7,643 bases of DNA from Zoogloeaceae bacterium (GTDB taxonomy: Bacteria; Pseudomonadota; Gammaproteobacteria; Burkholderiales; Rhodocyclaceae). Below, piece by piece: positions 1-5,892 of the stretch. The notes beneath the pieces are model-generated. The model made no database searches, was not told the DNA's origin, and saw only the letters and a program-made list of their open reading frames with translations. Position 1 is the first letter of the stretch. The number at the start of each line of letters is the position of its first letter. The translations under genes and the position numbers were made by a program. The stretch lies in NCBI GenBank assembly GCA_031290955.1, contig JAISLJ010000048.1, forward strand, positions 1 through 7,643, given 5' to 3'.

Positions 1-134
1 TGGCGGTGGTGATCTTCTCCGGCCTCATCAGTTCCACGTTGCTGGACACTTTCCTGACGCCGGTCATGTTCTGGTTCTTCGCGCGCAAGGACGCCGAAGC
101 CCTGATGGCCGACCGCGAAATGGGCGCACTCTAA
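1..134 (+). CDS. CusA/CzcA-family heavy-metal RND efflux pump, C-terminal end (partial)
   Basis: This is the 3' end of a gene that begins left of the window; 43 codons are visible, ending in TAA at 132-134. The peptide reads AVVIFSGLISSTLLDTFLTP and then a hydrophobic helix (VMFWFFARKD) with a short charged tail. That is the conserved last transmembrane segment of CusA/CzcA-type inner-membrane pumps, in which the (L)LDTxxTP motif precedes the final helix. Family members form trimers with a periplasmic adaptor and an outer-membrane channel and export Cu/Ag or Co/Zn/Cd by proton antiport. The metal cannot be told from this fragment, since the selectivity residues lie upstream. It reads in the same direction as bchE, but 251 bp separate them, so co-transcription is not implied. 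Confidence 0.85.
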   Translation, partial: AVVIFSGLISSTLLDTFLTPVMFWFFARKDAEALMADREMGAL

Positions 135-144
135 TCCTGCCCTG

Positions 145-194
145 GCGGACGGCGGTACTGTTGAAACATGGACAATGATTCGACTGCCGTCCGC
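145..194. repeat. Inverted repeat downstream of the RND pump gene
   Basis: GCGGACGGC at 145-153 pairs perfectly with GCCGTCCGC at 186-194. Adding a G-U pair and two more pairs gives a 12-bp stem (145-156/183-194) around a loop of about 26 nt. It lies 10 nt after the pump stop codon, so it could stabilise the transcript 3' end or help termination. No T-tract follows on either strand, so I do not call an intrinsic terminator. The rest of 195-385 shows nothing I can support; the only promoter-like hexamer is TATACT at 287-292, and it lacks a convincing -35. Confidence 0.4.
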
Positions 195-385
195 AAACGC
201 GCAGAATTGCAGGGTGCCTCAACGTGTTTGTCGGGTAAGGTTCAACAAAATTATGGGGCAGGATGGATTTCACAGGGGCGACCATTTATACTCTTCGAAT
301 CATTCACCGTTGCTTCACCTGCGCTTCCGTGTGGCTTCACAGACGCGGCGCATGCTTGCTTTCCCATTGATTCCGGAACGCCATC

Positions 386-1939
386 ATGAATGCCAGACCC
401 GCCATGCCTCTTGATATCCTGCTCGTCAATCCGCCGCATACCGCCATCGGCAGCCGTCTGGCGGGCGAGCATTTGCCGCCCCTGGGGCTGTTGTGCGTGG
501 GCGGGCCGCTGTTGGACGCGGGATTTCCGGTGTCCCTTCTGGATGCCGATCTCGAAAACCTCGATCTGGCGCGTATCGTGGCGCGGGTGCTGGTCCGCAG
601 ACCGAACGTGGCGCTGATCGGGCATTCCGGTTCCAGTTCCGCGCATCTCACCATCGTGGCGCTGTGCCGTCGGCTAAAGGCGGCGCTGCCGGAATTACGC
701 ATCATCTATGGCGGGGTTTATCCCACCTATCACTGGCGAGAAATCCTGCGCGAGACGCCGGAAATCGACTGCGTTGTGCGTGGCGAGGGCGAGCAGACGA
801 CGCTTTCCCTCGTTACGGCGATGGCAAGGGGAGAGCCTCTGGAGACGGTGCGCGGCATTGCCCTGCGGCAGGCGGGAGAAATCCTGGCGACGCCGCCGGC
901 TGCCGTCATTTCCCGTCTCGATGATTATCGCGTGGGCTGGGAGTTGATTGAACATGCCCGCTATTCCTACTGGGGCGGGCGGCGGGCGGTCGTGGCGCAG
1001 TTTTCGCGCGGTTGCCCGCACCAGTGCGAATATTGCGGGCAACGTGGTTTCTGGCAGCGCTGGCGGCATCGCGATCCCCAAAAATTTGCGCGGGAACTGG
1101 CCTGGCTGTATCGGGAGAAGGGCGTCGAACTCATCAATTTCGCCGACGAACTGCCGACCGGCTCGCGCAAGGCGTGGAAGGCTTTCCTCGAAGCCCTGAT
1201 CGCGGAAAACGTGCCGCTCACGCTGGTCGGTTCGACGCGGGCGAGCGACATCGTGCGGGACGCAGATCTCCTGCCGCTCTACCGCAAGGCGGGCGTCATC
1301 CGCTTCCTGCTGGGCATCGAGAGCTACGACGAAACCACGCTGGCCGCCATCCGGAAAGGGGCCAACCCGCGTGACGACGCCTTGGCGATCCGTCTTTTGC
1401 GCCAGCACGGAATCGTGGCAATGGCGACCTGTGTGGTCGGTTTCGCGGAAGAGCGCGACCGCGATTACTGGCGTTCGCTGCGTCAGCTCCTTGCCTATGA
1501 CCCTGACCAGATCCAGCTCATCCACGCGACGCCGCATCGCTGGACGGCGTTCTACCAGCAGGCCGAACAGCGGCGGGTGCTGGAGACGGACACGCGCCGC
1601 TGGGACTACAAGCATCAGGTGCTGGCAGTCGAGCGGGTGCCGTCCTGGCGGGTGTTTTTATGGTGCAAGCTGATCGAAGTTGCCCTGCAATTGCGTCCGC
1701 GCGCGCTGTGGCGGGTTCTCCTGCACCCGGACGCGGAAATCCGCCACGCCATGCGCTGGTATACCCGCATTGGTCGCCGGGTGTGGCTGCATGAAATCCT
1801 GGAATTCCTCTTCGCCACCCGCCACCTGAAAAACGGCCCCACACTGGAAAAATGCTTCGGCCCCGCCTTTGATCTTGCGGACGGCAATATTTCCTCGCCA
1901 AGCGGGGGAGAGAGAAGCAAGCGGCGGCGCGGGCGGTGA
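386..1939 (+). CDS. bchE: Oxygen-independent Mg-protoporphyrin IX monomethyl ester cyclase (BchE)
   Basis: A 517-residue cobalamin-dependent radical SAM protein. BchE closes the isocyclic E ring of bacteriochlorophyll under anoxic conditions, using water as the oxygen source; it is the alternative to the O2-dependent AcsF. Residues about 8-135 form the B12-binding-like domain (VNPPH 14-18, GHSGSSS 79-85, YGG 108-110, GEGE 133-136). The radical SAM core follows, with the [4Fe-4S] cysteines C210, C214 and C217 in CPHQCEYC, a CxxxCxxC spacing. The C-terminal part carries the family signature MRWYTRIGRRVW (456-467) and NGPTLEKCFG. The ATG at 386 has a weak GGAA 7 nt upstream; ATG 404 is the alternative start, just before the conserved strand. 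No other bch, crt or puf gene is in the window. The last 15 or so residues (from about 503), including the stop codon, come from a repeat element, so the native tail has been replaced. Confidence 0.9.
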   Translation: MNARPAMPLDILLVNPPHTAIGSRLAGEHLPPLGLLCVGGPLLDAGFPVSLLDADLENLDLARIVARVLVRRPNVALIGHSGSSSAHLTIVALCRRLKAALPELRIIYGGVYPTYHWREILRETPEIDCVVRGEGEQTTLSLVTAMARGEPLETVRGIALRQAGEILATPPAAVISRLDDYRVGWELIEHARYSYWGGRRAVVAQFSRGCPHQCEYCGQRGFWQRWRHRDPQKFARELAWLYREKGVELINFADELPTGSRKAWKAFLEALIAENVPLTLVGSTRASDIVRDADLLPLYRKAGVIRFLLGIESYDETTLAAIRKGANPRDDALAIRLLRQHGIVAMATCVVGFAEERDRDYWRSLRQLLAYDPDQIQLIHATPHRWTAFYQQAEQRRVLETDTRRWDYKHQVLAVERVPSWRVFLWCKLIEVALQLRPRALWRVLLHPDAEIRHAMRWYTRIGRRVWLHEILEFLFATRHLKNGPTLEKCFGPAFDLADGNISSPSGGERSKRRRGR

Positions 1940-2179
1940 GGCTGTCGCGCAGATAAACGCCGATGGATTGCCACGGGCCTTCGGCCCTCGCAATGACGGG
2001 GATTTGGAGGTTCGGGGCGTTTCCGTGAGCGCTGATGTCATTGATGCGCGAAAGAAACGCAAGGCGTCCTAACTCTCGTCATTGCGAGGCGCGTAGCGCC
2101 GTGGCAATCCACCGGCGTTTCTCTGTGCGATGCCCTCCCCGCCCACGCCGCCGCTCGCTTCTCTCTCGCCCGCTTGGCG
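1896..2179. repeat. Long inverted repeat with 103-bp arms (MITE-like), overlapping the bchE 3' end
   Basis: The left arm (1896-1998) and the reverse complement of the right arm (2077-2179) align without gaps, with about 15 mismatches in 103 bp by eye, around a 78-bp centre. Each arm's inner 35 bp is itself a hairpin (1964-1998 and 2077-2111) built on ATTGC...GCAAT, with core stem GGGCC/GGCCC on the left and GGCGC/GCGCC on the right. The outer part contains the CGCCAAGCG block. There is no coding content beyond chance reading frames. The arrangement resembles a non-autonomous, MITE-like or REP-like element. I see no clear target duplication and cannot name a family. Confidence 0.75.
1964..2071. 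repeat. Direct repeat copy 1 (about 108 bp)
   Basis: This copy matches 2398-2506 with three mismatches and one 1-nt indel. It starts with TGGATTGCC, includes the 35-bp hairpin, and ends with GCGTCCTA. It covers the right part of the left inverted-repeat arm plus most of the central spacer, so the long inverted repeat and this direct repeat share a module. The near identity points to recent duplication or conversion. Confidence 0.85.
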
Positions 2180-2397
2180 GGAGAGAGTGCCCCGGCAGGG
2201 GCGAGAGAGGGCGTCCACCCTCCGGCGCAAAGCGCCGCATATGTTTCCTTGGGCGGTCACACTGCGGAAAGGGTAGAAGAAATAAGCGTCGCTGCGCTCC
2301 GCAAGGAACAACTCCCCCACCCGGCGCTTCGCGCCACCCTCTCCCGCCAAACGGGCGAGGGTAAGAATATGGGCGCATTCGCGCCAAATGGTGGAGG
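2180..2397. repeat. Cluster of short GC-rich hairpins between repeat copies
   Basis: This gene-free stretch holds successive small palindromes. GCCCC/GGGGC with a GGCA loop lies at 2188-2201. CGGCGC-AAA-GCGCCG lies at 2223-2237. GGCGC-TTC-GCGCC lies at 2323-2335. An interrupted stem, CCCTC and CCCG pairing with CGGG and GAGGG, lies at 2337-2361. The GGCGC/GCGCC cores match the core of the hairpin at 2088-2100, so these look like units of the same repeat population. The open frames crossing this region are low-complexity by-products of the repeats. Confidence 0.65.
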
Positions 2398-2506
2398 TGG
2401 ATTGCCACGGGCCTGCGGCCCTCGCAATGACGGGGATTTGGAGGTTCGGGGCGTTTCCGTGGGCGCTGATGTCATCGATGCGCGAAAGAAAGCGCAAGGC
2501 GTCCTA
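2398..2506. repeat. Direct repeat copy 2, abutting the deaD stop codon
   Basis: This is the near-identical partner of 1964-2071. Its hairpin core is GGGCC-TGC-GGCCC, where copy 1 has TTC in the loop. The right end of the repeat (GTCCTA, 2501-2506) coincides with the minus-strand TAG stop of deaD at 2506-2504, so the stop codon and everything downstream of deaD is repeat sequence. On the deaD transcript the hairpin would lie about 70-95 nt past the stop, where it could stabilise the 3' end. Confidence 0.85.
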
Positions 2507-4438
2507 CCCGTGCTCGCGTCTCTTGAAAGAACGAGGGGCGCGGGGTTGCCAGTCGCGTTCCTGGGCGCGGGGGGGATATTCGTTGCCGAAGCGTCCGCCG
2601 CCATTGTCGAATCTGCCGCCCTCGCCGCCGAACCTGCTGTTGCCGTGCGGTTTGTGGGTGGCGGGACGCGGGCGACGGGGGAAGCGGTCGCCTGCGGGCG
2701 GGGGCGCGCCTTCCGGGACGATGTTGAGCTGGCGACGACGAACCCAGACCGTCTTCAGGATTTGCAGGGTCTCGCGGGACAAGTCATCCGGCAAATCCAC
2801 CGTGCTGTAATCGTCATGCAGTTCGATGCGACCGATCAGGCGGCTGGGCAGGTTGCCCTCGTTGGCAATGGCGCCCACGATGTCCTTGGGTGCAACGCCA
2901 TGATTGCGCCCGACTTCGATCCGGTAGCGCATCATCACCACGGCGTTCCCCCGGTCATCCTCGTTGATGTCGCCGGGGGCGGAATATTCACGCGCCGGAC
3001 GTTCCGGGCGCTCCGCGCGTTCGCGGCGCGCGGGACGCTCGCCAAACTCGCCGCGGCGGGCATCTTCCTCAAGGCGCAGCGGGCGTTCCTTCTGCGCAAG
3101 GAAGGCGAGCGCCGCAGCCACCCGCTCGGGCGAGGCTTCCTGTTCGCTGGCGAGGTCGCTCACCATGTTTTCAAAGAAATCCAGATCCTCAGAGGAGAGC
3201 GTCTTGGCGACCCGTTCCTTGAACAAGGCCACGCGCCGATCCGTCACTGCCTGTTGCGTGGGCAGCGCCAGATGCTCGATGGGCTTGCGCGTGGCGCGCT
3301 CGATCGTCCGCAGCATCCGCATTTCCCGGGGCGAGACGAAGAGGATGGCGCGGCCCGTGCGTCCGGCGCGGCCCGTGCGGCCAATGCGATGAACATAGGC
3401 TTCGGCGTCATTGGGGATGTCGTAGTTGATGACGTGGGTGATCCGCGGCACGTCGATGCCGCGCGCGGCCACATCGGTTGCGATGACGAGATCCAGCTTG
3501 CCTGCCTTCAGTTGCTCAATGACGCGCTCACGCGCCTGCTGGGTCATGTCGCCATTCAGGGCGACGGCAGCGTGGCCACGCGCTTCCAGCTTTTGCGCCA
3601 GATCCTCAGTGGCAAGTTTGGTGCGCACGAAGATGATGGCGGCGTCCAGTTCCTCTTCCACTTCCAAGATGCGCGTCAGGGCATCGAGCTTGTGCAGGCC
3701 GGAAACCTGCCAGTAACACTGGCTGATGCTCTCGACGGTCTGGGTCGAGGCCCGAATCTTCACTTCTTCCGGCGCGGTGAGGTAAGTATGGGCAACCTTG
3801 CGAATCGCCTCGGGCATGGTGGCGGAAAAAAGCGCCGTCTGGCGTTCGGCAGGGATGTGTTCGAGAATCCACGACACATCGTCAATAAAGCCCATGCGCA
3901 ACATTTCGTCGGCCTCGTCGAGCACCAGCGTTTTCAGGTGCGCAAGCGACAGGCTGTTGCGTTCCAGGTGATCCATGATGCGCCCAGGCGTGCCCACGAT
4001 CACGTGCGCGCCACGCGCCAACTGCTTCAACTGGATGCCATAGCTTTGCCCGCCGTAGATCGGCAGCACGTGGAAATCGGGAAGGTGCCGGGCATAGCGC
4101 ACAAAGGCTTCCGCCACCTGGAGGGCAAGCTCGCGGGTCGGCGTGAGGATCAGGGCCTGCGGCTGCGCCAGCTTCAGGTCCAGACGATGCAGGATGGGCA
4201 GGGCGAAGGCAGCCGTCTTCCCCGTGCCGGTCTGGGCCATGCCCAGGAGATCGCGGCCTTCCAGCAGGATGGGGATGCATTCGGCCTGGATCGGCGAGGG
4301 CGTTTCATAGCCGACTTCCGCCAGGGCTTGCAGGATAGGGCCTTCCAGCCCCAGTTGCTCGAAGGTTTCAAGTTTGTTTTCCGTTGTTTCGGAAACGGCG
4401 GTCTCAAGCTGACCGTCATCTTCAGGATGTTCTGACAT
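2504..4438 (-). CDS. deaD: DEAD-box ATP-dependent RNA helicase, DeaD/CsdA type
   Basis: A 644-residue cytoplasmic RNA helicase. Family members unwind RNA in ribosome assembly and mRNA turnover, especially in the cold. All core motifs are present in order: Q-motif region about 26-56, Walker A AQTGTGKT 68-75, PTREL 100-104, TPGR 150-153, DEAD 174-177, SAT 205-207, ATDVAARGID 320-329 and HRIGRTGR 350-357. A DbpA-like RNA-binding domain (about 495-575) follows an R/E-rich linker (about 462-485). The tail, from about 583, is rich in Arg, Gly and Phe, as in CsdA. The length fits the family (E. coli DeaD is about 629). I chose ATG 4438 because MSEHPEDD precedes the Q motif at the usual distance and GGGAG lies 6 nt upstream. 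The frame stays open to 4747, but that extension shows no family character. The gene converges on bchE, and its stop codon lies at the edge of a repeat. Confidence 0.95.
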   Translation of the reverse strand: MSEHPEDDGQLETAVSETTENKLETFEQLGLEGPILQALAEVGYETPSPIQAECIPILLEGRDLLGMAQTGTGKTAAFALPILHRLDLKLAQPQALILTPTRELALQVAEAFVRYARHLPDFHVLPIYGGQSYGIQLKQLARGAHVIVGTPGRIMDHLERNSLSLAHLKTLVLDEADEMLRMGFIDDVSWILEHIPAERQTALFSATMPEAIRKVAHTYLTAPEEVKIRASTQTVESISQCYWQVSGLHKLDALTRILEVEEELDAAIIFVRTKLATEDLAQKLEARGHAAVALNGDMTQQARERVIEQLKAGKLDLVIATDVAARGIDVPRITHVINYDIPNDAEAYVHRIGRTGRAGRTGRAILFVSPREMRMLRTIERATRKPIEHLALPTQQAVTDRRVALFKERVAKTLSSEDLDFFENMVSDLASEQEASPERVAAALAFLAQKERPLRLEEDARRGEFGERPARRERAERPERPAREYSAPGDINEDDRGNAVVMMRYRIEVGRNHGVAPKDIVGAIANEGNLPSRLIGRIELHDDYSTVDLPDDLSRETLQILKTVWVRRRQLNIVPEGAPPPAGDRFPRRPRPATHKPHGNSRFGGEGGRFDNGGGRFGNEYPPRAQERDWQPRAPRSFKRREHG

Positions 4439-4767
4439 CACACACTCCCAGTAGCCGCGCACGAGGGCGGCAGGACACAAGACACACGCGGCGCGCGTTC
4501 GCCTGGATGGACAGGATGTTTCCAGAGGGGCGCCGCACAGGATGAATAAGCCCGGTTCTTCCACGGTTGAAGCCAGAGCGCTTCGCGCCACGGGTTCCAC
4601 CCGGCAACTCAAGACCCGCCATTCTCCACAAAAAAGCGCAAAAAGTAAAATCGTCCTGCGGACGGCGATGTTCTCCCGTGCAACGCGAGCGGCTGCGGCT
4701 CCCCAGGAAATGTCCGGCGAATGCGCCAAGCCCCATGTCAAAAACAAATGTTACGAGCTTTTGAATC
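4439..4767 (-). promoter_or_regulatory. Gene-free leader/promoter region of deaD
   Basis: About 330 bp upstream of deaD holds no supportable gene. E. coli csdA/deaD mRNA is known to have a long 5' untranslated leader, so a long leader here would be in character. The best -35-like hexamer on the minus strand is TTGACA (4741-4736), but no good -10 sits 16-18 nt away. AT-rich blocks occur near 4626-4652. The region ends on the upstream side at the ISNCY-like terminus (4768), so part of the original promoter could have been displaced. Confidence 0.35.
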
Positions 4768-4801
4768 TGTCCGCTTTCATGATTTTCAAATTGTCCGCTT
4801 T
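4768..4801. repeat. Tandem TGTCCGCTTT terminal repeats of the ISNCY-like element
   Basis: TGTCCGCTTT occurs at 4768-4777 and again at 4792-4801, exactly 24 nt apart. Between them is CATGATTTTCAAAT. Repeated short motifs at the ends are typical transposase-binding arrays. A third copy (5048-5057) lies inside the transposase reading frame, where it encodes the KR(T) of the conserved KFEKRTLQIP stretch. Confidence 0.6.
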
Positions 4802-4811
4802 TTTGTGCCGT

Positions 4812-4852
4812 ATGCCAATTGCCGGAGGGCGTAGCCCGTAGGCAATTGGCAT
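4812..4852. repeat. Perfect 12-bp inverted repeat with nested hairpin
   Basis: ATGCCAATTGCC (4812-4823) and GGCAATTGGCAT (4841-4852) are perfectly complementary. A G-U pair and four further pairs extend the stem to 4807/4857. The loop contains a second stem, GGGC-GTA-GCCC (4827-4837). It sits 21 nt past the transposase stop codon. No T-tract follows it on the minus strand (an A-run does) or on the plus strand, so it is not a standard terminator. It may be a separate small palindromic repeat lodged in the IS. Confidence 0.8.
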
Positions 4853-4873
4853 GCGGCGGCGGACGCCTGGCGC

Positions 4874-5380
4874 TCACGCGACCTTCTCGACCGCGCGCCT
4901 GCCGCTTTCACCCCCCTTTCCTGCCGCCGTGTCGTCCGCCAGCCTCCTGGGGCCGTGGAAAACCGCCATCCGTCCGTCCGGGTAACGATGCACTTCCACC
5001 TTGGCCTTCACGTCATGGCAACGATGTTTGTCCGCCGGGATCTGTAGTGTCCGCTTTTCAAACTTCACGCAGTTGTCCGAGCCAACCGTCCGCTCATGGC
5101 GTTCGCACAGGATATCCGACAGATCACCGCCCACCCGCGCCACGAAGGCCGTCCCTTCTTCCTGCGCCGCCACCTGGAATTTCTCGTTGTAACGCTTGCG
5201 GTATTCTTCCCGAATGAACCAGTTCGCCGCTTCCATCTCCGTGATGCCGTGGAGCGCCAATTCCTTCGGCAGCCTGTCCTACAAGGTCTTGAACGGCCGT
5301 TCCGAACATCCGCGCGCCTCTGGTGAGTACGCGGCAATCATACGGATGTTCAACTGTCGCATCGCTTGTCCAAATTGGAA
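4874..5380 (-). pseudogene. ISNCY-family (IS1202-like) transposase, C-terminal remnant with amber codon
   Basis: Read from about 5380 downward, the frame gives QFGQAMRQLNIRMIAAYSPE and then ARGCSERPFKTL, a TAG (5281-5279), and then, in the same frame, DRLPKELALHGITEMEAANW. Further on come VGSDNCVKFEKRTLQIPADK and VHRYPDGRMAVFHGPRRLAD, ending at TGA (4876-4874). These blocks are those I know from ISNCY/IS1202-group DDE transposases; the YSPEARG...SER block belongs to the integrase-like catalytic core and includes the region of the final acidic residue. The expected codon at the stop is CAG (Gln, as in FGTLQDRLPKEL), so one C-to-T change explains it. The N-terminal DNA-binding region and the first catalytic aspartates are absent. 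The gene is dead. Confidence 0.85.
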
Positions 5381-5845
5381 TAGTAACGTCATAAGGTATG
5401 CCGTCAATACGAGATTGTGTCGTGTAGTATGTCGTGGAACGAGGGTCTGTTCTTTGGGACTTGTCCGCAACGACATTGCCCCTTTTCGCTGACCTCAAAG
5501 CTTCCTGGATATGCAAGGCCAACACGGTTTGCTCCGGGGAAGGAACCACACGGTTCAAGGCATGTTTCAGTCCGCCATAAGACACAATGACGCTATCACC
5601 GTCCCTTGTCTCCACCGTCACCGGCTTCTGTAATCCCCGCGAAGCTTCTCCAATACGGCGTCCCGCGCCCGGCGCCAATGGCTGCGGCTGTCTTCCGAGT
5701 TGTGCGTCGGAATGTAGTCGTCCGTGATGTACAGCCTCGAAGGATGCGCAATGCGGATACACTGTGCCTCCTCCTCGCCGTCGGGGAAAATGTCGACGAT
5801 GAAACGGGGGGCTTTGGGTCGAACGGATTCAGTCATGGCAATCAT
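5380..5845 (-). pseudogene. Intein C-segment joined to a phage polyvalent-protein/toxin-like domain, frameshifted and truncated
   Basis: The ORF starts at ATG 5845 with AAGGA (5859-5855) 9 nt upstream; an in-frame TAG lies just before that at 5863-5861. Residues 1-49 are an intein C-terminus (described separately). After the predicted splice site the frame continues SEDSRSHWRRARDAVLEKLR and stops at 5620-5618. The -1-related frame picks up at about 5634 with LQKPVTVETRDGDSVIVSYG, then GLKHALNR, TDPRSTTYYTTQSRIDGIPY and DVTI, before running into the ISNCY element at about 5380. One added base near 5633-5640 would restore a single frame. The GLKHAL and (Y)YDVTI layout resembles the LPD3 or BECR-nuclease-type modules at the C-termini of phage MuF and polyvalent proteins. 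That is a resemblance from memory, not a verified match. The C-terminus is lost to the IS. Confidence 0.6.
5699..5845 (-). other. Intein C-terminal segment (blocks F and G), possible split-intein C-fragment
   Basis: Forty-nine residues run from Met (5845) to Asn (5701-5699). The end reads QCIRIAHPSRLYITDDYIPTHN followed by Ser when taken in two overlapping parts (QCIRIAHPSR; RLYITDDYIPTHN). Block F is represented by CIRI...H...RLYI. Block G is represented by the penultimate His48, the terminal Asn49 whose cyclisation releases the C-extein, and a Ser +1 nucleophile. C-terminal inteins of phage terminases and helicases commonly end in LYLTDDF-V-THN(T/S). The N-terminal splicing blocks A and B and any homing endonuclease are absent upstream: the frame closes 13 nt before the ATG. 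The length matches naturally split IntC fragments (about 35-50 residues). Confidence 0.75.
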
Positions 5846-5858
5846 GCGGATTTTTCCT

Positions 5859-5867
5859 TGCTATAAT
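5859..5867 (+). promoter_or_regulatory. Extended -10 promoter for the gene at 5893
   Basis: TGCTATAAT is a perfect extended -10 element (TG at 5859-5860, TATAAT at 5862-5867). No recognisable -35 lies 16-18 nt upstream, which is acceptable for extended -10 promoters. The transcript would start near 5873-5876, about 18 nt before the ATG at 5893. The element overlaps the ribosome-binding site of the divergent intein ORF (5859-5855 on minus). Confidence 0.65.
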
Positions 5868-5892
5868 GTTCCAGAACAGCACGAGGTTCGCC

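Larger units (their letters stand above)
4768..5380 (-). mobile_element. 5'-truncated ISNCY (IS1202-group-like) insertion sequence
   Basis: The element contains the C-terminal part of an ISNCY-type transposase and a terminus made of two TGTCCGCTTT repeats (4768-4777 and 4792-4801), reading AAAGCGGACA outward on the transposase strand. The intervening stretch carries a perfect palindrome. The transposase N-terminal half and the other IS end are missing. At about 5380 the sequence passes directly into an unrelated coding remnant, which marks either the insertion/deletion junction or a later rearrangement. Confidence 0.7.

Noticed and set aside
251..705. Minus-strand frames upstream of and overlapping the start of bchE
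   Set aside because: No recognisable protein features and they overlap conserved bchE codons.
695..1615. Minus-strand 306-codon frame opposite bchE
   Set aside because: A shadow of bchE; the plus strand shows the radical SAM cysteines and BchE signatures.
2174..4435. Very long plus-strand open frame (753 codons) antisense to deaD
   Set aside because: It begins in the repeat cluster and its peptide has no recognisable domain. The opposite strand carries every DEAD-box motif. Stop-free antisense frames are expected opposite GC-rich genes.
4736..4741. TTGACA as the deaD promoter -35
   Set aside because: No acceptable -10 occurs 16-18 nt downstream on the minus strand; noted only within the leader entry.
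4439..4747. N-terminal extension of the helicase to an upstream ATG at 4747
   Set aside because: The extra 103 residues show no family similarity and lie before a well-placed GGGAG ribosome-binding site and the normal start at 4438.
4812..4852. Intrinsic terminator for the transposase
   Set aside because: The stem is strong, but an A-run, not a T-run, follows on the transcript strand.
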